From assembly GCF_003589595.1 (NCBI RefSeq), contig NW_020653855.1, positions 955,912-1,019,911 on the forward strand: 64,000 nucleotides of DNA, written 5' to 3'. How positions within the stretch are numbered: the stretch's first letter is position 1; each line of letters begins with the position of its first letter. This DNA comes from Hyposmocoma kahamanoa. Taxonomy: Eukaryota > Arthropoda > Insecta > Lepidoptera > Cosmopterigidae. A program made the position numbers and the translations under genes. The notes under the pieces are model-generated. The model did not search any database and was not told where the DNA came from. It saw nothing but the letters and a program-made list of their open reading frames with translations. Positions 62,301-64,000 of the stretch are shown here, piece by piece.

Positions 62301-64000
62301 GTCCGGTCTCGTTACTTTTTGTTCTCTACCACTACTGAGATACCCTTTCATCAACAAAAAACGAATCATCAAAATTGGTTCACAATATACGTATAATAGA
62401 TAAACAAGAGTTCGCGTAACAAACATACAAACAGTCAAATTAAGAACCTCCTCCTTTTTTTAAAGTCGGTTAGCAACAAATGTTAACAGGTTTACACATT
62501 CTAAATGGTTATTTTATCTAGATATATGCGACAATAGCAGCATAGTGTTCCGTAATGTCATCTATTCTATCTTGTCGCTTTCAGATGGTTGGTATCACAA
62601 GGCAAAATCGACAAAGCTCTGACGATTATGAAGAAGTTCGAAAGAATTAACAAGACCAAAATACCTGACAAAGTACTGAGTGACTTTACTGTAAGTTCAA
62701 ATGTTGTTTTCTAGCGTTACGTAAATATTACCCTACTTTTTTCATATAAGGTTTTTTAATTTTATGTCATCAAATGAAAATAATTTAAGCCCCAAATATG
62801 AACCTTGTAGAATACCCTGAATATAGCTTTTTAGACCCAAGAGCGAACCTTGTGGTACACCGTGACTTTTGCTTTAAGTAGGCTCAGGAGCGACTCTTAA
62901 TATTAAAATATTAGTTTATGAGGTGTATTGACATTATTTGAAAATTCGAAAACGCTTGTCTACTAGGTCACGAAGTTATGGCGACTCATTATATTGATAT
63001 AATAAATCTGTATTACGTATTACTCTATATAAACTAATATTAAAATGGTTTTGATTGTAATTGAAACAAAATCTTGCTCTTCCAGGAATCATCATTAAAG
63101 ACGATCAAGGAATCAGAAGCTGAATCGAAAACGTATTCAGTACTAGATCTCTTCAGAACGCCTAGACTTCGAAGGAATTCGATTTTGCTCATAGTAATAT
63201 GGATGGCGATTTCTTTAGTGTTCGATGGACACGTAAGAAATGTTGGTTCGCTAGGATTGGATATATTTTTAACTTTTACTATTGCATCGGCTACTGAATT
63301 GCCGGCGGATACATTTTTGACTGCAGTTTTAGATAGGTAAGATTTTAACATAAGGTGAAACAAATTGAAATTAACCAACAACGTTACAATTACGTTATTA
63401 GGTTGCTTATCAATCCCAAAAAGAAGCTATAAACATTTACAATTAATTTCTGTTTTGCAGCTTATTAAAGGTTCCTGTAGTAAAAAATATTTTCTCAACA
63501 TGCTCGGAAATAATTTACTTTAATGTGAAAAAAAGAAGGCAGTATTTTGTAGCTTATAGATCATGCTACTCTTTACAGGCCTAGGCCAGGAGAGTACATA
63601 CGATAATCCATTTCTGTTTTCTGCTATGAACTTACAAATCTGTCTACAAACAGTAAACTATGGAAACAGACTTAAGGAAAACTATCGTACAGCCAAGTAT
63701 CCACTTTTTTAAAATTATCTTTGCGTTTAATATTAATATCAAATGTACAACTTGCACCACACGCTCTATAAAAACTATTCGGCCTTTAAAAAAACGAGCA
63801 TGTTATTAATTCAAGAAATGTTTACCGGAATTTTATCAATTTTATGTCCTGACAATGCGGAAAACACTTTGTTTTCGCTTGACATAATAAGCGCATCGTC
63901 TAACAATACATTTTATGTTATTTTAGATGGGGTCGAAGATGGCTTGCTTGCGGTTCTATGGTCATCAGTGGTATCTTCAGTTTACTAGCCACAGCCGTAC
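34019..64000 (+). CDS. SLC22-like organic cation transporter gene (multi-exon, 3' end beyond window)
   Basis: This is the only host gene I can support. The coding join that can be read is 34019-34401, 57645-57837, 59671-59800, [missing TM3-TM6 exon(s)], 62585-62690, 63086-63336, 63927-64000 and onward. Each junction has AG acceptor and GT donor, and the phases (2, 0, 1, then 2, 0, 2) join without frameshift wherever both sides are visible. SLC22 proteins are 12-helix plasma-membrane carriers of the major facilitator superfamily that move organic cations, anions or zwitterions. The large cysteine-bearing loop between TM1 and TM2, the motif [11 protein letters not shown] after TM2 and the [15 protein letters not shown] segment before TM7 fit the family. 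Insect members include Orct and the carcinine transporter CarT; I cannot tell which orthologue this is, or its substrate. The gene is probably intact but incompletely assembled. Confidence 0.9.
35477..35581 (-). repeat. Repeat A copy, 3' part, broken by K
   Basis: ATATCAATTGACGGGACATA to ACAGTGCTACTCAG. The rest of the same A copy (CAGAGCTTTAAATCGCAAAG) resumes at 37012, beyond element K. Confidence 0.85.
35582..37011. mobile_element. K element copy 1, inserted in repeat A, itself interrupted
   Basis: Ends GGGCCCTACTATGAGCTTAT and, reversed, GGGGGCCTACTGTGAGCTCT: inverted termini of about 25 bases. CAG occurs at both junctions with repeat A (35579-35581 and 37012-37014). The body shares long stretches with 47836-48851 in reverse (GGCTATATAGCC, CGTATCATGACGT, GGAACGTATCTTGTATTCGT). 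No transposase frame. Confidence 0.75.
36534..36972. mobile_element. Insertion of 439 bp inside K copy 1
   Basis: This stretch is absent from K copy 2. It is flanked by GCTTAA at 36528-36533 and 36973-36978, which reads as a target duplication. It has no inverted termini, poly-A or open frame. The class is unknown. Confidence 0.6.
37012..37045 (-). repeat. Repeat A copy, continuation after K
   Basis: CAGAGCTTTAAATCGCAAAG then decays. It completes the copy that begins at 35477. Confidence 0.8.
37046..37701. other. No recognisable feature
   Basis: AT-rich intron sequence with no repeat relative that I can see. Confidence 0.4.
37710..38087 (+). mobile_element. C element copy 1 (P-like MITE with THAP micro-ORF)
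   Basis: 378 bases. Inverted ends CTTAGAATAATAACGCATAG (one mismatch at the following bases). Perfect 8-base target duplication ACACCGAA at 37702-37709 and 38088-38095. About 95% identical by eye to the copies at 43970 and 49654. Contains a 40-codon THAP-like frame. An internally deleted P-superfamily element is the best explanation. Confidence 0.92.
37855..37977 (+). CDS. THAP-like micro-ORF in C copy 1 (40 codons)
   Basis: The frame starts [20 protein letters not shown], continues [11 protein letters not shown] and ends YINIH. C-x4-C and I-T-F-H-K match the first half of the THAP zinc module (C2CH); the later Cys/His pair and the conserved Trp are absent. It is intact in all three C copies. 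Whether it is translated is unknown; it may only be exon 1 of a lost transposase. Confidence 0.55.
   Translation: MTKCAVNECKNTSDKHKIDTNITFHKEVTRFNLYFYINIH
38305..38331. repeat. (CATA)n microsatellite
   Basis: Six CATA units in tandem. Confidence 0.9.
38332..38924. other. No gene; perfect hairpin at 38850-38892
   Basis: The arms 38850-38865 and 38877-38892 (ATATGATATGCAAGTA and its reverse complement) enclose 11 bases. The remainder is unassigned. Confidence 0.6.
38925..39128 (+). repeat. Repeat A copy
   Basis: GTTCCGGTTTTGAAAGGTAA to ATATAAAAAAAAC with a well-kept hairpin region. Confidence 0.9.
39129..39943. other. No gene; short retroelement match at 39636-39672
   Basis: GGCATCCTTTCCAGGGTGAG is the reverse of part of 706-752. 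The rest is unassigned. Confidence 0.4.
39944..40229 (+). mobile_element. B element copy 2 (MITE)
   Basis: 286 bases, inverted ends CATTGACTTACAA/CATTGACTTACGA. Perfect 8-base target duplication TGTTTTAT at 39936-39943 and 40230-40237. About 95% like copy 1. Confidence 0.93.
40230..40989. other. No recognisable feature
   Basis: AT-rich intron sequence. Confidence 0.4.
40990..41445. mobile_element. Tc1-like transposase fragments in inverted arrangement
   Basis: On + (41041-41203) a frame reads [42 protein letters not shown]-x-x-T-V-R-x-x-L-x-E-x-G-L is the second helix-turn-helix of Tc1 transposases. On - (about 41400-41240) a related frame reads [19 protein letters not shown]. Two diverged copies of the same N-terminal region thus face each other across a short centre near 41235. 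No catalytic domain is present. Confidence 0.6.
41446..41915. mobile_element. Insertion F copy 2 (solo-LTR-like)
   Basis: Starts TGAAGAGGTTGC, carries the hairpin GCCGTGA...TCACGGC and ends GGTCGCATCGTCGCAC, like copy 1 at 17782. No clear target duplication. Confidence 0.55.
41916..42714. other. No recognisable feature
   Basis: AT-rich intron sequence; no repeat relatives seen. Confidence 0.4.
42715..42945 (+). mobile_element. tRNA-derived SINE family 1, best copy
   Basis: A box TGGCCGAACGG (near 42725) and B box GGTTCGATTCC (near 42769) sit at tRNA spacing, then CGGGCCGGGAG. The body contains TGGGTGTAATTTGTGGTTGT and GGCACCCGCGACACAGGGTT, and the tail is (ATT)n at 42920-42943. These are internal RNA polymerase III promoter elements. 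Not a tRNA gene. Confidence 0.9.
43085..43228. mobile_element. Harbinger-type MITE, 144 bp
   Basis: Inverted ends TGCTCTGGCCATACAGAGGC and, reversed, TGCTCAGGCCACACAGAGGC. Flanked by TAA at 43082-43084 and 43229-43231. TAA duplication is typical of PIF-Harbinger. Confidence 0.8.
43229..43961. other. No recognisable feature
   Basis: AT-rich intron sequence. Confidence 0.4.
43970..44349 (+). mobile_element. C element copy 2 (P-like MITE)
   Basis: 380 bases. Perfect 8-base target duplication GTGTATAG at 43962-43969 and 44350-44357. The left terminus has a 2-base AT insertion. THAP-like frame at 44117-44239 identical to copy 1. Confidence 0.92.
44117..44239 (+). CDS. THAP-like micro-ORF in C copy 2 (40 codons)
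   Basis: The translation is identical to that at 37855-37977, from [10 protein letters not shown] to YINIH, with stop at the same place. Confidence 0.5.
   Translation: MTKCAVNECKNTSDKHKIDTNITFHKEVTRFNLYFYINIH
44358..44725 (-). mobile_element. LINE family Y fragment, decayed
   Basis: TTTAATTTTAACAGGTACAA, CAAGTAAGTCTTATAGGTAC and CACTTTACAGT parallel 2150-2290 in order and orientation. Frames are broken. It begins directly after the C element's target duplication. Confidence 0.55.
44851..44986 (-). repeat. Foldback repeat I, one arm
   Basis: GTCAACCGGGACCATGGAAC, AAGGGCCCGAAACGTTGGTT, GATTTAAATCCGGAAAAATA and TCGCGAAAACCTAA match the right half of 12335-12650. Confidence 0.75.
45331..45585 (+). 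repeat. Repeat H copy 2
   Basis: Collinear with 5731-5985 over its whole length with few changes. Confidence 0.85.
45586..46014. other. No gene; short (TAGA)n
   Basis: TAGA repeats at 45764-45780. Otherwise AT-rich and unassigned. Confidence 0.45.
46015..46260 (-). mobile_element. LINE family 1 fragment, 3' end
   Basis: The minus strand reads [18 protein letters not shown] then a SLLSIR-type ending and 3'UTR, nearly matching 200-420. It lacks the upstream coding part. Confidence 0.75.
46407..46692 (-). mobile_element. B element copy 3 (MITE)
   Basis: 286 bases in reverse orientation. Perfect 8-base target duplication AGGTTAGA at 46399-46406 and 46693-46700. Confidence 0.93.
46795..46882 (+). 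repeat. Repeat G 5' fragment
   Basis: GTACTAAAAAAACCGACCTC, TTTGCTAAGTTTTATTGAAA, ATCCCCTAGTTCGCCAC, then stops. Confidence 0.7.
46960..47530 (+). mobile_element. LINE family 1, best preserved C-terminus with poly-A
   Basis: The open frame (46985-47479) of 164 residues reads [80 protein letters not shown] and [17 protein letters not shown], ending SLNIR. This is the region after the reverse transcriptase in jockey/CR1-like elements. A run of 17 A at 47513-47529 is the retroposition tail. The 5' truncation lies inside the polyprotein. Confidence 0.9.
47590..47800 (+). repeat. Repeat G copy (TCTTCACGCATGAACAG head)
   Basis: AATCTTCACGCATGAACAGC, then the usual G order to TATTGAAGTCGTTTAAAAAG. 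The same head occurs reversed at 4820-4850, defining a subfamily. Confidence 0.8.
47836..48851. mobile_element. K element copy 2, uninterrupted, reverse of copy 1
   Basis: About 1016 bases. The right end GAGCTCATAGTAGGCC is the inverted partner of GGGCTTGAGCTCTTAGAGCA at the left. The body matches copy 1 for almost its full length in reverse. It has no frame longer than about 80 codons and no known domain. No clear target duplication here. Confidence 0.75.
48852..49140. other. No recognisable feature
   Basis: Unassigned intron sequence. Confidence 0.4.
49141..49270 (-). mobile_element. SINE family 2 fragment
   Basis: GCTCTGATCCCAAAGTAAGA, TGGAAATCGGAAACAACG and CCCGGCCGGCAATGAACCCG are the reverse of the 32557 copy and include the tRNA-like head's B-box side. 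Confidence 0.6.
49285..49510 (-). repeat. Repeat A copy
   Basis: Reverse copy from GGGACATGTCGTGCGCCTAG to the 5' head GGACGAACTCTTTCACA, with an internal deletion in the GGCACATGGGACTTG block. Confidence 0.8.
49654..50031 (+). mobile_element. C element copy 3 (P-like MITE)
   Basis: 378 bases with the same inverted ends. The flanks TATACAAC (49646-49653) and CATACAAT (50032-50039) are a duplication with two changes. THAP-like frame at 49799-49921 has two substitutions (V6L, N11S) and no stop. Confidence 0.9.
49799..49921 (+). CDS. THAP-like micro-ORF in C copy 3 (40 codons)
   Basis: Starts [20 protein letters not shown] and ends YINIH. The C-x4-C and I-T-F-H-K residues are unchanged. Confidence 0.5.
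   Translation: MTKCALNECKSTSDKHKIDTNITFHKEVTRFNLYFYINIH
50061..50298. mobile_element. Q element, inverted-repeat MITE, 238 bp
   Basis: Left CTGGATGCTGATAAGCAATA and, reversed right, TTGGATGCTGCAAAGGAATA. The inversion continues through ACATGTCAATCAACA for about 50 bases. CTAA flanks both sides (50057-50060, 50299-50302). Confidence 0.7.
50391..50455 (+). repeat. Repeat G 3' fragment
   Basis: AACCGAATTGGGAACCTACT to AAAGTTGGTTAAAAA. Confidence 0.6.
50456..50785 (+). mobile_element. LINE family 3 fragment, 3' end
   Basis: AAACTAGCTGTTCTTGATAG, GGCAATGTATACGCTTCTAT and ACAACTTCTGCGTACTTGTA follow the same order as 11785-11960, with a deletion. The AATAAAGATGATTTTGACTT end matches the family tail. 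Confidence 0.8.
50818..51043. mobile_element. D element copy 3 (226 bp)
   Basis: Left CATCGAGTATATAACCAGAA. The right end is decayed (CTTGAAG for CTCGATG). Perfect 8-base duplication TTTTTATG at 50810-50817 and 51044-51051. The THAP region is deleted. Confidence 0.85.
51052..51527. other. No recognisable feature
   Basis: AT-rich intron sequence. Confidence 0.4.
51528..51711 (+). repeat. Repeat A copy, 5' part only
   Basis: TTCTTGTGAAAGAGTTCGTC to ATGGGACTTGTCAACAAC. It is unusual in lacking the 3' half; a LINE family 5 end follows directly. Confidence 0.8.
51712..51872 (+). mobile_element. LINE family 5, last ~40 codons
   Basis: The frame reads [39 protein letters not shown] and stops, matching V-R-K-R-V...S-T-N-S-(I/L)-L at 18580-18680. 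AATAAATATTTTTATT follows. Confidence 0.8.
52071..52168 (-). repeat. Foldback repeat I, one arm
   Basis: GTCAACCGTGACCATGGGAC, CTGTAAAGGGCCCGAAACGT, GATTTAAATCCGGAAAAATA, TTTCATT. Confidence 0.8.
52240..52370 (-). repeat. Retroelement remnant, partner of 28356-28480
   Basis: Collinear with the earlier copy over about 110 bases, then TTATTTATTATTTATT. Confidence 0.5.
52424..53709 (-). mobile_element. mariner element, full length, inactive
   Basis: About 1286 bases between TA dinucleotides (52422-52423, 53710-53711). Inverted termini GGGCGCACTATAAGTTTCCG and, reversed, GGGCGCACTGTAAGTTTCCG. The length is typical of mariner. It contains one transposase pseudogene on the minus strand. Confidence 0.92.
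52561..53539 (-). pseudogene. mariner transposase pseudogene
   Basis: The start (53539) reads [16 protein letters not shown] then breaks. A frame at 53376-53191 gives [15 protein letters not shown] and [20 protein letters not shown] (helix-turn-helix). A second at 53260-52859 gives [50 protein letters not shown] and EEWH remain downstream in other frames. The expected first catalytic Asp in TGDE is Glu (TGEE), and the Y-S-P-D region is damaged. With several frameshifts it cannot make active transposase. Confidence 0.92.
53712..54180. other. No recognisable feature
   Basis: AT-rich intron sequence. Confidence 0.4.
54181..54900. repeat. Two blocks of a degenerate ~30-35 bp tandem motif around a LINE 3' end
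   Basis: The motif TGACATTATGAAA(G/A)TTATCA(G)AAGTC occurs about three times at 54184-54290 and three times at 54812-54895. Between them lie a poly-C run (54580-54592) and a segment GGTTGCCTGGAAGAAATAGC...GTGCAATAAAGAATATTTCA (54615-54750). The latter I recognise as the 3'UTR style of a common lepidopteran LINE, ending in ATTC repeats. Confidence 0.55.
55063..55290 (-). repeat. Repeat A copy
   Basis: Reverse copy from GAGACGGGACGAATAAGTAG to GTAATGCTACATCACTG, with a small insertion (CATAAAAG). Confidence 0.9.
55535..55860 (-). mobile_element. Possible LINE 3' end
   Basis: TAAAATAAAATAAAATTGTT looks like a reversed A-rich tail. The minus strand then gives [20 protein letters not shown], a basic C-terminal stretch of LINE character. 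No stronger evidence. Confidence 0.4.
55861..56605. other. No recognisable feature
   Basis: AT-rich intron sequence. A mildly GC-rich part at 56380-56470 has no identified content. Confidence 0.4.
56606..56790 (+). mobile_element. LINE C-terminal tail fragment
   Basis: [20 protein letters not shown] then, after a stop and shift, [15 protein letters not shown]. (Y/F)-N-K-L-P-E-N and C-Y-Y-T-(I/V)-x-D-Y-L are standard in the last residues of CR1-group LINEs. Confidence 0.65.
56856..56966 (+). repeat. Foldback repeat I, one arm
   Basis: TTAAACTATTTTTCCGCATT, TTTAAATCGCGTATATTTG, GACGTTTCGAGCCCTTTA, CCATGGTCACGGACTGAC. Confidence 0.7.
56995..57130 (+). repeat. Repeat G copy, central deletion
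   Basis: GGAACATTTTCTTCAAATTT, AAAAAAAGAATTATCGAAAA, ending TTTTTGAAGTCGGTCAAAAA. Confidence 0.7.
57161..57476. mobile_element. GC-rich inverted-repeat element beside an exon
   Basis: Starts ATTCAGAGTGCGGGCGCGGG and ends CCGCCACCACTCTGAAT; the outer 10 bases are perfectly inverted and the GC-rich flanks continue to pair loosely. The GC content stands out against the AT-rich intron. Ends about 170 bases before the acceptor of the second coding exon. Confidence 0.6.
57645..57837 (+). CDS. SLC22-like transporter, second coding exon (large extracellular loop)
   Basis: The acceptor is CTTTCTTTCAG ending at 57644, and the donor GTAATA starts at 57838. The first base completes Arg128 (AG+A) and 64 codons follow, residues 129-192, ending in phase 0. 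The protein starts RSLAIPPK and carries [17 protein letters not shown] and ETIASQ. The C-x-x-GWEY pattern is the usual end of the SLC22 extracellular loop just before TM2. There are sequons at Asn160 (NRT) and Asn180 (NRS), and cysteines at 146 and 173 that could form loop disulfides with Cys115. A GC-rich inverted-repeat element (57161-57476) lies about 170 bases upstream of the acceptor. Confidence 0.93.
57950..58700 (+). mobile_element. LINE family 5 fragment in intron 2
   Basis: [20 protein letters not shown] carries the Y-A-D-D catalytic motif. Then [84 protein letters not shown]. Two stops in the first half. It ends with AATAAATTTTATTATTATTA at about 58676. Same order as 17545-18790 without the F insertion. 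Confidence 0.88.
58701..59670. other. Rest of intron 2; partial G-type sequence
   Basis: 59060-59150 (TTTTGGGCAAAAATGGGTTT ... AAAACTCGG) resembles 5020-5080 and 19715-19790. The rest is AT-rich and unassigned, up to the acceptor at 59670. Confidence 0.4.
59671..59800 (+). CDS. SLC22-like transporter, third visible coding exon (TM2 and MFS signature)
   Basis: The acceptor TTCCCCCACAG ends at 59670, and GTATGA starts at 59801. It encodes 43 codons plus one base (phase 1), residues 193-235. The exon opens with LDWVCERD, the conserved SLC22 run-in to TM2. TM2 spans about 203-226. The MFS motif A follows as [14 protein letters not shown], with the Asp and Gly-Arg of the D-x-x-G-R pattern intact. 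The next exon, expected to carry TM3-TM6, cannot be found in the sequence to its right, which is A, B, hAT, LINE and G repeat sequence up to the N gap. Confidence 0.92.
59935..60415 (+). repeat. Repeat A copy split by a B element
   Basis: Left part 59935-59978 (CTCCTTGTGAAAGAGTTAGT) and right part 60207-60415 (CACCTTACCTATTTTTGCCA to TATTATAAAAAAAA) are one A copy. B lies between. Confidence 0.88.
59979..60206 (+). mobile_element. B element copy 4 (228 bp, internally deleted) inside A
   Basis: Inverted ends CATTGACTTACAA and, reversed, CATTTACTTACAA. Flanks AGTACCTT and GCCACCTT share only the last part, so the target duplication has decayed. It lacks about 45 bases found in other B copies. 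Confidence 0.85.
60490..60840 (+). mobile_element. LINE family 3 3'UTR split by a hAT-type element
   Basis: TTACAACGAGCAAC before and CCCAAGAGTTTTTTAAGG, AATCTGCCTTATGAATG after correspond to 12050-12125. The insert is described next. Confidence 0.7.
60524..60774. mobile_element. hAT-type MITE, 251 bp
   Basis: Perfect 8-base target duplication CGAGCAAC at 60516-60523 and 60775-60782. Termini CAGAGACGTAGCGTGG and, reversed, TAGTGGCGTAGTGTTG are imperfectly inverted. C/TAG-x-G-x-CGTAG plus 8-base duplication is characteristic of hAT. Confidence 0.85.
60841..60915 (+). repeat. Repeat A 3' fragment
   Basis: GACGTGTCGTTTACCATCAG to GTTGGTATCATAAAAG. Confidence 0.75.
60930..61160 (+). repeat. Repeat G copy
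   Basis: AAGGAACCGACTTCAAACTT, GATGCATCCCCTAGTTTGCC, ATCATCAAAATCGGTCCACA, ending TTTTTAAGCCGGTTAAAAAA. Confidence 0.8.
61479..61878. other. Assembly gap, 400 N, in the intron region lacking TM3-TM6
   Basis: There are exactly 400 N. The right flank starts inside the terminal inverted repeat of a B element whose first eight bases are lost in the gap. The gap lies where the transporter's TM3-TM6 exon(s) are expected, so it may hide real coding sequence. Confidence 0.99.
61879..62158 (-). mobile_element. B element copy 5, first bases lost in gap
   Basis: Begins TACAATTATATGGACGTCGG right at the gap edge and ends TTGTAAGTCAATG at 62158. About eight terminal bases and the left target duplication are hidden by N. 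Confidence 0.9.
62325..62475 (+). repeat. Repeat G copy, 3' half
   Basis: CAAAAAACGAATCATCAAAA, CAAATTAAGAACCTCCTCC, ending TTTTTTAAAGTCGGTTAGCA. It ends about 110 bases before the exon at 62585. Confidence 0.75.
62585..62690 (+). CDS. SLC22-like transporter exon (cytosolic loop after TM6)
   Basis: The acceptor CTTTCAG ends at 62584 and the donor GTAAGT starts at 62691. The first base must complete a codon begun upstream (AG+A gives Arg), then 35 codons follow, ending in phase 0: [12 protein letters not shown] ... KVLSDFT. R-W-L-x-x-x-G-K is the standard SLC22 motif at the start of the large central cytosolic loop. This exon therefore follows TM6, and about 130 residues are missing between it and the exon ending at 59800. 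Confidence 0.9.
63086..63336 (+). CDS. SLC22-like transporter exon (end of central loop, TM7-TM8)
   Basis: The acceptor CTCTTCCAG ends at 63085 and the donor GTAAGA starts at 63337. It encodes 83 codons plus two bases (phase 2). It begins [15 protein letters not shown] (polar loop), then [15 protein letters not shown], the conserved lead-in to TM7. TM7 is roughly [18 protein letters not shown], followed by [14 protein letters not shown] as TM8. [16 protein letters not shown] closes it, matching the E-x-P-x-x-x family signature after TM8. It follows a 395-base intron. Confidence 0.93.
63927..64000 (+). CDS. SLC22-like transporter exon (TM9 start; cut by window edge)
   Basis: The acceptor TTATTTTAG ends at 63926. 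The first base completes Arg (AG+A) from the previous exon, giving [21 protein letters not shown] and on into a hydrophobic stretch to the window edge. D-R-x-G-R-R is the second MFS-type signature of SLC22 proteins, between TM8 and TM9. The reading frame is open at position 64000, so the exon and the rest of the gene (TM9-TM12, C-terminus, 3'UTR) continue to the right. Confidence 0.9.
   Translation, partial: MGSKMACLRFYGHQWYLQFTSHSR

Overview
This window looks like insect nuclear DNA, most likely from a moth or butterfly. It is AT-rich, has spliced genes with long introns, and is dense in decayed transposons of types I associate with Lepidoptera: 3'-anchored non-LTR retrotransposon fragments, tRNA-headed SINEs, mariner, Harbinger, hAT and P-like short inverted-repeat elements. 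The lepidopteran assignment is inference from repeat style; no database was searched.

Only one host gene is visible. It lies on the + strand and runs from about 33974 past the right edge of the window. It encodes an SLC22-type organic cation/anion transporter of the major facilitator superfamily. Six coding exons can be read: 34019-34401, 57645-57837, 59671-59800, 62585-62690, 63086-63336 and 63927 to beyond 64000. Intron phases agree at every junction that can be checked. First intron: 23.2 kb. The exon(s) for TM3-TM6 are missing between 59800 and 62585, where there is a 400-N assembly gap (61479-61878). The 3' part lies outside the window.

Positions 1-33973 hold no convincing host exon. 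They contain LINE 3' ends of at least five types, many copies of a roughly 200-280 bp 3'-anchored repeat (called A here), a dispersed repeat (G), a 2.1 kb Harbinger-like composite (20179-22272) with a MADF-like fragment, two P-like elements with THAP fragments, and a first 400-N gap (33067-33466). Intron 1 (34402-57644) acts as a transposon sink. It holds a 1 kb inverted-repeat element (K) in two opposed copies, three copies of a 380 bp THAP-containing element (C), a full-length dead mariner (52424-53709), and more LINE, SINE and short inverted-repeat copies.

The window is best read as layers of nested insertion. Several insertions can be ordered in time because target duplications are intact: B inside D, K inside A, a hAT-type element inside a LINE 3' end, and an LTR-like unit inside a LINE reverse transcriptase. 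I found no tRNA or rRNA gene that looks functional, no CRISPR and no operon. Nothing here proves a new biological system. The strongest leads are the P-like family with a conserved THAP micro-ORF and the unclassified K element.
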